A DNA stretch of 31,125 nt, taken from positions 1 through 31,125 of the forward strand of contig PBWY01000012.1 in NCBI GenBank assembly GCA_002727395.1, given 5' to 3'. Shown here in pieces: positions 25,399 to 31,125 of the stretch. This DNA is from Rhodospirillales bacterium. Its GTDB lineage: Bacteria > Pseudomonadota > Alphaproteobacteria > MPNO01 > UBA2964. The notes below the pieces were generated by a model. That model did not search any database, was not told where the DNA came from, and worked only from the letters and a program-made list of their open reading frames with translations. Made by a program: the position numbers and the translations under genes. Each line of letters begins with the position of its first letter. Within the stretch, counting starts at the first letter, position 1.

Positions 25399-26594
25399 TG
25401 AGAATCTTGCACGTGGCTGATTACGTAATGCCTACTATGGGTTATCAAGAATTTATTTTACCCAAATGGAACTCTAAAAATAGTAACGAAGTGCACATTA
25501 TTACATCAGATAGATATACACCCATACCTGACTATAACACTACGTGGAAGTATATCCTTGGTCCACGCCATGTTGGAGTATCTACACAAATAATTGATGG
25601 CGTAACAATTCACAGACTTCCTGTTAAATTGGAATTCAGGAGGAGAATTTGGTTGTCTAAACTCCAGACAAAGGTTTCAGAAATCAATCCTGATGTAATA
25701 TTTTGCCATGGAACCAGTTCTCCTCTCGCTTTTTCATTGACCAAAATATCAAGAAAGTTAAAAATCCCACTAGTTCTAGATAACCATATGGCTTATGTAG
25801 CACAAGGATCTGGGCTCCTAGCAAACATTTATTATATGTTTCTCAGGCGAATAACTAAACTTTATTTAAATCCATATGTGTCCTACTTCCTAGGTATGAG
25901 CGAAGAGTCATGTGATTTTATGATTACACAACAAGGGATAACTCCCCAGAAAGTACAAGCGCTTGATTTTGGAGTTGATACAGATATATTTGGATTAGAT
26001 AACACACTAACTATGGAAAAACGTACCCTATATAACATCCCCGCTAATGCTGTAGTCGTGATGCAAACTGGAAAATTATCCAAAGAAAAAGGAACTGAAG
26101 TGTTAAGTGAAGCCATGTTACAGCCGATGCGGTCCAATCCTAATCTGTGGTTAGTATTGGTAGGTGGTGGAAATCCCACATATTTAAATCAGTGCTTAGA
26201 ACCTTATATCAAGTTCAATATATCCAATAGAGTAGTGATAATCCCCTTTGTTCCATTCACAGAATTACCTTCAATAATGAAGATGGCAGATATATGTGTA
26301 TATCCAGGAGAGTCGTCATTAAGTTGCATTGAAGCTTCTGCATGTGGCATTCCTGTGATTATTACTGATCTACCATGGGGGCAAACTAGAGAATCTTTAG
26401 GCATTGGTACCTGTTACAAAACAGGGGATCCTGGAGATTTACAATTAAACTTGCTTAAGCTTATAGAATCCCCAACTTTGCGGCAGCAATTAGGAGAAAT
26501 AGCACGTAACTCAGTTATGACGATGTATTCATACAAAACAATATCTCAACATGTAGAAACAATTTTACAAGAGGCAATAGACCAATATGTCTAA
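25398..26594 (+). CDS. GT4 family glycosyltransferase
   Basis: A 398-aa GT-B retaining glycosyltransferase. The N-terminal acceptor domain begins MRILHVADYVMPTMGYQE. The interdomain region leads to LDFGVDTDIF, the usual GT4 linker before the donor domain. The donor domain holds TGKLSKEKGTEVL and VYPGESSLSCIEASACGIPVI, where the acidic catalytic pair E-x7-E appears as SCIEASACG with a shifted first position. It likely transfers one sugar during repeat-unit assembly on the cytoplasmic side. GAGGG about 9 bases upstream of the ATG is its ribosome site, inside the previous gene. Linkage and donor are unknown. Confidence 0.82.
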   Translation: MRILHVADYVMPTMGYQEFILPKWNSKNSNEVHIITSDRYTPIPDYNTTWKYILGPRHVGVSTQIIDGVTIHRLPVKLEFRRRIWLSKLQTKVSEINPDVIFCHGTSSPLAFSLTKISRKLKIPLVLDNHMAYVAQGSGLLANIYYMFLRRITKLYLNPYVSYFLGMSEESCDFMITQQGITPQKVQALDFGVDTDIFGLDNTLTMEKRTLYNIPANAVVVMQTGKLSKEKGTEVLSEAMLQPMRSNPNLWLVLVGGGNPTYLNQCLEPYIKFNISNRVVIIPFVPFTELPSIMKMADICVYPGESSLSCIEASACGIPVIITDLPWGQTRESLGIGTCYKTGDPGDLQLNLLKLIESPTLRQQLGEIARNSVMTMYSYKTISQHVETILQEAIDQYV

Positions 26595-27699
26595 CCACAA
26601 AAGAATCTTGCACATAGTTGGGGCCCGACCCAATTTCATCAAAGTTGGGCCATTAATCAAAGCGATACAAAGACGCTTGCCTGCAGGGCAACAGCTTTTA
26701 GTACATACAGGTCAACATTTCGACTCCAATATGTCAGATATCTTCTTTGAACAATTAGGAATCCCCTATCCGGATATCAACTTAGAGGTTTCACAGGGTA
26801 GCGCACTAGTCCTTTTATCTGAAATGATCTATCGTTTAGAAGATCCTATTAAAAACTTTTCTCCAGATTGTATAGTAGTCTACGGAGATACAAACTCCAC
26901 ACTCGCTGGAGCCTTAGCTGGATCTAAGCTCAATATACCAATTGCCCATGTTGAATCTGGTTTAAGGTCACGAGACAATACTATGCCTGAAGAAATCAAC
27001 CGCGTTATAACTGATCATACATCTTCCTATTTGTTCACTCCATCAAAGGACGCAACAGATAACTTATTGGCAGAAAATATAGATTCCGACAAAATATATT
27101 TTGTCGGTAACATTATGATTGACACACTAGTCTCTTCCATGGGACAAATAAATAAGTCTCAAATACTGAACACACTAGAATTACGTCCATCTGATACCTC
27201 TGAAGTTAAACCATATAACGTGCTAACTTTGCATAGACCTTCAAATGTAGATAACACTGAGTCCTTGACCAAGTTAATCGATTCAATAATGAATATACCT
27301 TCTAAGAATCCTACAATATTTCCAGTCCATCCCCGATCACGAAATAAAATTGAAACCATTATAAATAATCTCAAAACAGACAAAATCATATGTATAGAAC
27401 CTTTAGGATACATTGAGTTTTTATGTCTGGTTCAGCATGCCAGCCTAGTAATAACAGACTCAGGAGGCATCCAAGAGGAAACCACTCATCTAGGAACTCC
27501 TTGCATCACTCTTAGAACTACAACAGAAAGGCCTATTACGATTAGTGAAGGAACCAATACTCTAATTAATCCCACCGAGCCAAATTTGACTCAACGGATT
27601 GTTGAGGCAATCAACTCCCCAAAAAGTAACCCGCCAAGCATACCCGAATTATGGGATGGTAAAACCGCTGAAAGAATTACGGAGGCATTGATTGGGTAA
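26587..27699 (+). CDS. wecB: Non-hydrolysing UDP-GlcNAc 2-epimerase
   Basis: Interconverts UDP-GlcNAc and UDP-ManNAc, or acts on a UDP-hexosaminuronate as WbpI does. The 370-aa protein starts ILHIVGARPNFIKVGPL. It carries VHTGQHFDSNMSDIFF, VYGDTNSTLAGALAG, HVESGLRSRDNTMPEEINRV, LTLHRPSNVDN and TDSGGIQEE, all textbook WecB-family motifs. It overlaps the previous gene by 8 bases. Because the cluster also encodes a WbpA-type dehydrogenase, the WbpI-like alternative deserves weight. It is distinct in sequence and mechanism from the NeuC-type enzyme at 12654. Confidence 0.92.
   Translation: MSNHKRILHIVGARPNFIKVGPLIKAIQRRLPAGQQLLVHTGQHFDSNMSDIFFEQLGIPYPDINLEVSQGSALVLLSEMIYRLEDPIKNFSPDCIVVYGDTNSTLAGALAGSKLNIPIAHVESGLRSRDNTMPEEINRVITDHTSSYLFTPSKDATDNLLAENIDSDKIYFVGNIMIDTLVSSMGQINKSQILNTLELRPSDTSEVKPYNVLTLHRPSNVDNTESLTKLIDSIMNIPSKNPTIFPVHPRSRNKIETIINNLKTDKIICIEPLGYIEFLCLVQHASLVITDSGGIQEETTHLGTPCITLRTTTERPITISEGTNTLINPTEPNLTQRIVEAINSPKSNPPSIPELWDGKTAERITEALIG
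27681..27685 (+). promoter_or_regulatory. Ribosome binding site for TTG start
   Basis: GGAGG stands six bases before the TTG at 27692. This shows that the following short reading frame is a genuine gene start rather than a chance frame. Confidence 0.6.
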
Positions 27700-27934
27700 C
27701 AATATTCATATTTTACCCAAAATCCTGTTTGCTGATCCTAGTCAAATCCCTGGCGGACCACAGCAAGTAGGGATTACTATCCTAAAAAACCTAAATAAAA
27801 CAAAATATGATCTGATCGTTGGTAGCCCTACTGAAGACCATCCCATGGCTAAATCAGTTTCATTTCGATATTCCCCAGAAATCTACAATATCGGCAAACC
27901 CAAAATATCAAAGAATTCCTTGGCACACTTATAA
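27692..27934 (+). pseudogene. N-terminal part of a frameshifted GT4 glycosyltransferase
   Basis: This 80-codon frame starts at TTG with a strong GGAGG site and overlaps the wecB stop by 8 bases. It encodes ILFADPSQIPGGPQQVGITI and more, the acceptor-side N-terminus of a GT4 enzyme. It then stops at 27932-27934, just where the next frame takes over. The frame at 27943 is open back to 27853 and reads KEFLGTLINLPVNIISL before its nominal GTG start, which is a natural GT4 continuation. A single missing base near 27895-27915 would join the two. I see no classical slippery heptamer in frame. It is either an inactivating mutation or a sequencing/assembly error. Confidence 0.6.
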
Positions 27935-27942
27935 ACTTACCA

Positions 27943-28857
27943 GTGAATATAATATCTTTATGTAAATTTATAAAAAAATACAACATTGACCTTATACATT
28001 CAAACAATGAGATATGTTTCACAACATTATTAGCAGCTCGTATCACAAAAACCCCCCATGTTATTCATGTCCATGGACTAGGTTTCTCTAACTCAATATT
28101 TAGGTTTATCTTCGGGGCAATCATTAATATTTGTTGCGATAAAATTATTGCCGTATCCAATGCTGTTGCGAGAAAGCTTATAGAGGTAGGAGTTGACCAA
28201 AAAAAAATTGTAGTTTCTTACAACGGGATCGATACTAACATATTCAAACCTACTAAAAAAACACAATACGCTCACACTCAATTCGGGATAGCTAAAGAAT
28301 CGTCTATCGTAGGTATGATAAGTGCATTGGACCCTCGAAAAGGCCATGAATTATTTATTAAAGCAGCTAAATACACTATAAGACATAACCTAAAAATTCA
28401 TTTCTTAATTGTAGGTGATCATTCTCAGCATCAAATAGAATACAAACATCACTTAATCGAAATGATAGATGAATTCGGATTAAATAATCACGTTACATTT
28501 ACTGGTTATCAAAATAATATACACAAAATATTAAACTCTATTGACCTGCTGATTCAGCCGTCTGTAACAGATGCTGGGCCCTTAGTACCACTAGAATCTA
28601 TGAGTTGCGGCACACCAGTAATCGCAACAGACGTTGGAGGTAACCCAGAAGAAATCCCGCAAGGATACACTGGACTAATCATACCTCCAAACGATCCAGT
28701 ATTACTCAGTCAATCGATTATTAAATTGATCCAAGATAAAGATCTAATGTTGAAAATGAGGCATAATGCTCGTAAGTGGGCAAAAACTAAATTCGATTCG
28801 AGATTACTTACTGATAACATAGAAGCTATATATGATGAAATACTTGAACAGCAGTAG
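27943..28857 (+). CDS. GT4 family glycosyltransferase, main (C-terminal) part
   Basis: This 304-aa frame covers most of a GT4 enzyme. DLIHSNN and HVHGLGF belong to the rest of the acceptor domain. The linker is VSYNGIDTNIFKP. The donor domain holds VGMISALDPRKGHELF, FTGYQNNIHKIL and the catalytic region DAGPLVPLESMSCGTPVIATD. The nominal GTG start at 27943 would omit the first two beta strands, which are encoded in another frame just upstream (27692-27934). If that frameshift is real, the product is probably inactive; if it is an error, the intact gene spans 27692-28857 and is about 388 aa. An 18-base gap separates it from the carbamoyltransferase gene. Confidence 0.72.
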   Translation: MNIISLCKFIKKYNIDLIHSNNEICFTTLLAARITKTPHVIHVHGLGFSNSIFRFIFGAIINICCDKIIAVSNAVARKLIEVGVDQKKIVVSYNGIDTNIFKPTKKTQYAHTQFGIAKESSIVGMISALDPRKGHELFIKAAKYTIRHNLKIHFLIVGDHSQHQIEYKHHLIEMIDEFGLNNHVTFTGYQNNIHKILNSIDLLIQPSVTDAGPLVPLESMSCGTPVIATDVGGNPEEIPQGYTGLIIPPNDPVLLSQSIIKLIQDKDLMLKMRHNARKWAKTKFDSRLLTDNIEAIYDEILEQQ

Positions 28858-28875
28858 CATACGGGGTAAATCAGA

Positions 28876-30627
28876 ATGTTAATTTTAGGATTAAATGCCT
28901 ATAATGCTGATGCATCCGCAGCGATTCTAACAAAAGGGGAGCTCACTGCAGCAGTCGAGGAAGAAAGATTCAGTAGAATAAAACACTCAGCAGGTTTCCC
29001 TTATGAGAGTGTAAAATTTTGCGTGGAAGCATCTAACTATCAAGCTGTTGACCTATCCCATGTTGCTATATGCAGAAACCCCAAAGCTCATTTTTGGAAA
29101 AAAGTAATGTTCACTTTATTAAATCGGCCAAATCCAGCAGGAGTGATAGATAGGCTAAAAGCCAATGCCAAAGTACTAAGTCTACAAGATGAACTTCAAC
29201 AAAGCCTGAACATACTCAGTCCTGACTTTAACCCAAAACTTCATAAAGTAGAGCATCATAAAGCTCATATAGCAAGCGCTTTCTATGCTTCCCCTTATGA
29301 AGAATCTGCCGTTTTTTCAGTAGATGGATTTGGGGACTTCGTCAGTGCTATGTGGGGTACTGGAGTAGGCAACAAATTACATATAGACGGAGCCGTCAAG
29401 TTCCCTCATTCCCTTGGTATCTTATACACAGCAATAACACAATACCTTGGACTAACCAAATTTGGTGATGAATACAAAACAATGGCTTTAGCAGCGTACG
29501 CAGATGCAAACAAACTTGATTTCTTCAGAAAACTTGTGACTACCGACGACAATAGAATTGGATTCCAAATGGATCTAAGATATTTTACCCATCATAAGAA
29601 CGTTAATAGCATGCAATGGCTAGAAGGTGAGCCAATAGTTGATACCCTATACTCGCAAAACTTAATTACAGCTCTTGGTCATCCTCCGAGGCATTATGAA
29701 GACAATATGAGTGAATTTCATTATGAAGTAGCTGCTTCCTTGCAAAGGCGTCTAGAAGAAGTTGTATTCGACATGCTTAACAAACTTCACAAAAGGACTG
29801 GTCTGAAAAAATTAACCATGGCAGGAGGTGTAGCGCTCAATTGCACTATGAATTCAAAAATTCTAGAGCAAACGCCTTTTGAAGAGTTATACATACAACC
29901 TGCTGCATGGGATGGGGGTACCTCTCTAGGATCAGCATTGTACGTGTGGCATGACATATTGGATAATCCTAGAGTACAACCAATGGAACACGCCTATTGG
30001 GGCCCCTCATATGACAGGAATCAAATCTCCGAAGTTCTAGAAACGTATATAGAAAAAATTAATAAATCCGGGAAATCTATCACCGAGATTTCAGATCTAA
30101 ATGAACTTTGCAAAATGACAGCGAAGCAAATATCCGAGGGAGCTATCATTGGATGGTTCCAAGGTCGAACGGAATTTGGTCCAAGAGCTTTAGGTAACCG
30201 AAGTATAATAGCTGACCCAAGAAGATCTGACATGCGAGAAATATTGAATGAACGCATCAAACTAAGGGAAACTTTCAGACCGTTCGCACCCTCAATACTG
30301 GAGGAATATGTATCTGAATACTTTGACACTGATGGTCCCGCACCCTATATGCTAATAAATGCAAATGTTAGACCAGAAAAAAGAGATATCCTACCAGCTG
30401 TTGTTCACATAGACGGCACCAGCAGGATACAAACAGTTTCCCAAGCTTCAAACCCGCGGTATTGGAATTTAATTAATGAATTTAAGAATATTACTGGAGT
30501 CCCTATAATTTTGAACACATCATTTAATGAAAATGAGCCTATCGTATGTACTCCAACAGAAGCCCTAGAATGTTTTCTAAGAACCGACATGGATGTCCTT
30601 ATATTGGGAGATTTCGTCATTAAATAA
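28876..30627 (+). CDS. Sugar O-carbamoyltransferase (NodU/TobZ family)
   Basis: Transfers carbamoyl from carbamoyl phosphate, via carbamoyl-AMP, to a sugar hydroxyl. The 583-aa protein has the N-terminal Kae1-like domain, with LGLNAYNADASAAI at the start, VEEERFSRIKH, the metal-binding EHHKAHIASAF at about 124-134, SVDGFGDF, KFGDEYKTM and GGVALN near 317. The C-terminal YrdC-like part has GRTEFGPRALGNRSI (about 430-444), ETFRPFAPS and PIILNTSFNENEPIV. All key motifs look intact. It probably decorates one residue of the glycan in the cytoplasm before export. Which sugar is carbamoylated cannot be read from the sequence. Confidence 0.9.
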   Translation: MLILGLNAYNADASAAILTKGELTAAVEEERFSRIKHSAGFPYESVKFCVEASNYQAVDLSHVAICRNPKAHFWKKVMFTLLNRPNPAGVIDRLKANAKVLSLQDELQQSLNILSPDFNPKLHKVEHHKAHIASAFYASPYEESAVFSVDGFGDFVSAMWGTGVGNKLHIDGAVKFPHSLGILYTAITQYLGLTKFGDEYKTMALAAYADANKLDFFRKLVTTDDNRIGFQMDLRYFTHHKNVNSMQWLEGEPIVDTLYSQNLITALGHPPRHYEDNMSEFHYEVAASLQRRLEEVVFDMLNKLHKRTGLKKLTMAGGVALNCTMNSKILEQTPFEELYIQPAAWDGGTSLGSALYVWHDILDNPRVQPMEHAYWGPSYDRNQISEVLETYIEKINKSGKSITEISDLNELCKMTAKQISEGAIIGWFQGRTEFGPRALGNRSIIADPRRSDMREILNERIKLRETFRPFAPSILEEYVSEYFDTDGPAPYMLINANVRPEKRDILPAVVHIDGTSRIQTVSQASNPRYWNLINEFKNITGVPIILNTSFNENEPIVCTPTEALECFLRTDMDVLILGDFVIK

Positions 30628-30634
30628 GATCCCT

Positions 30635-31125
30635 GTGTTGAATTATTCTCTTAAACATTCGGCAAGATTTCCTAATCTCAGAGCATTGATGTGGGATGAC
30701 ACTAAACTGTACTGCTCTCGTGGTTATAGGATCCTATGTTATGACACAGAATTACCCAAGCAAAATTGGGGTCCGGTAGGACAATACCATCCTAATCTAA
30801 CACAGAAACTCTATGAAAAATCCAAAACTTTGTCTAGGATAAAGCGCTCAGGGTTTCATCACTTAATGCTCTTAAAAGATGATTCATTATTAGGTGTCAT
30901 AGACAAAGCCATAGTGAAACTAAATCCTGACACTAATCTATTCGAAAATGTCTTCACTATCAAAAGAGGGACTCGACCTTTATCAATAGCAAGTAATCCG
31001 CAAGGACACCTTTTTTGGGGTGAATACTTTAATAACGCCCATAGAGAAGAAGTCCATATATATGCTTCCTATGATTTAGGAGAAAGCTGGTCAATAATTT
31101 ACACTTTCCCTAATTCAACAATCCG
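30635..31125 (+). CDS. Partial Asp-box (BNR) beta-propeller-like protein
   Basis: An open frame of 163 codons runs from GTG 30635 (or TTG 30638) off the window end. It starts 7 bases after the carbamoyltransferase stop on the same strand. The sequence is strand-rich with repeats of the form GHLFWGEYF, then IYASYDLGESWSIIYTF. SYDLGESW (31067-31090, residues 145-152) fits the S/T-x-D-x-G-x-S/T-W Asp box found in sialidases and other propellers. No signal peptide is seen at this start, so the product would be cytoplasmic unless the start differs. The enzymatic activity cannot be judged without the rest; in sialidases the catalytic residues include an Arg triad that I cannot confirm here. Confidence 0.65.
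   Translation, partial: MLNYSLKHSARFPNLRALMWDDTKLYCSRGYRILCYDTELPKQNWGPVGQYHPNLTQKLYEKSKTLSRIKRSGFHHLMLLKDDSLLGVIDKAIVKLNPDTNLFENVFTIKRGTRPLSIASNPQGHLFWGEYFNNAHREEVHIYASYDLGESWSIIYTFPNSTI

Noticed and set aside
27880..27934. Programmed -1 ribosomal frameshift in the split GT4 gene
   Set aside because: No in-frame X-XXY-YYZ slippery heptamer or clear downstream structure is visible; a mutation or sequencing error is simpler.
14..30620. Many minus-strand open frames of 60-170 codons across the window, e.g. 2611-3132 and 30021-30329
   Set aside because: All lie inside well-supported + strand genes, show no recognisable domains, and have no independent start signals; they are shadows of the coding frame.
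1..31125. tRNA genes, CRISPR arrays, insertion sequences or tandem repeats
   Set aside because: None were recognisable on reading; the window is almost entirely coding on one strand.

Overview
The window is one stretch of a surface-polysaccharide (O-antigen, capsule or glycan) biosynthesis locus. About 29 genes all lie on the + strand. They are packed head to tail with 1-40 base overlaps or gaps under 40 bases; the only larger gap is the 118-base leader at 1220-1337. The DNA is AT-rich throughout by eye, with no obvious compositional islands. GTG and TTG starts are frequent and one start appears to be CTG. Enzymes of O-antigen type (RfbF/RfbG/RfbH, WbpA-like, WecB, a KdsC-like phosphatase) suggest a Gram-negative-type bacterium. 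The sequence alone does not name the phylum. No tRNA, rRNA, insertion sequence or CRISPR array was seen.

Layout. (a) 3-1219: a winged-helix regulator with a C-terminal Rossmann-like domain, then a NusG/RfaH/UpxY-like antitermination factor. (b) 1220-1337: a leader with a bulged hairpin and an ops-like sequence. (c) 1338-5345: UDP-GlcNAc 6-dehydrogenase, a UDP-sugar epimerase and an ABC exporter. (d) 5385-9537: NeuB-type synthase, CMP-sugar synthetase, a second shorter NeuB-type synthase without the SAF domain, and a GT-B-like transferase. (e) 9544-17027: methyltransferase-like protein, KdsC-like phosphatase, asparagine-synthetase-type amidotransferase, NeuC-type epimerase, second CMP-sugar synthetase, 2-hydroxyacid dehydrogenase and a capsule-type transferase. 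(f) 17020-19397: an M14-metallopeptidase-like hydrolase and a GT4 transferase that seems to start at CTG. (g) 19394-22464: rfbF-rfbG-rfbH for CDP-3,6-dideoxyhexose. (h) 22504-24494: a polyprenyl-phosphate sugar synthase plus GT-C membrane transferase pair. (i) 24487-30627: an SDR, a GT4, WecB, a second GT4 broken by an apparent frameshift, and a sugar carbamoyltransferase. (j) 30635-end: a partial protein with a sialidase-type Asp box.

Working model. The locus makes a glycan containing one or two nonulosonic (sialic-acid-like) sugars, a CDP-3,6-dideoxyhexose and amino/uronic sugars. Likely decorations are amidation, carbamoylation, methylation and lipid-linked glycosylation. No UDP-GlcNAc 4,6-dehydratase or sugar aminotransferase is present. 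The nonulosonates are therefore more likely of the NeuAc/KDN type than legionaminic or pseudaminic, unless those steps lie elsewhere. No Wzx, Wzy or initiating phosphoglycosyltransferase was seen. The most unusual points are the antiterminator-leader arrangement, the two parallel NeuB/NeuA sets with a separate phosphatase, the M14-like hydrolase with an altered substrate-binding motif, the CTG start, and the Asp-box protein.
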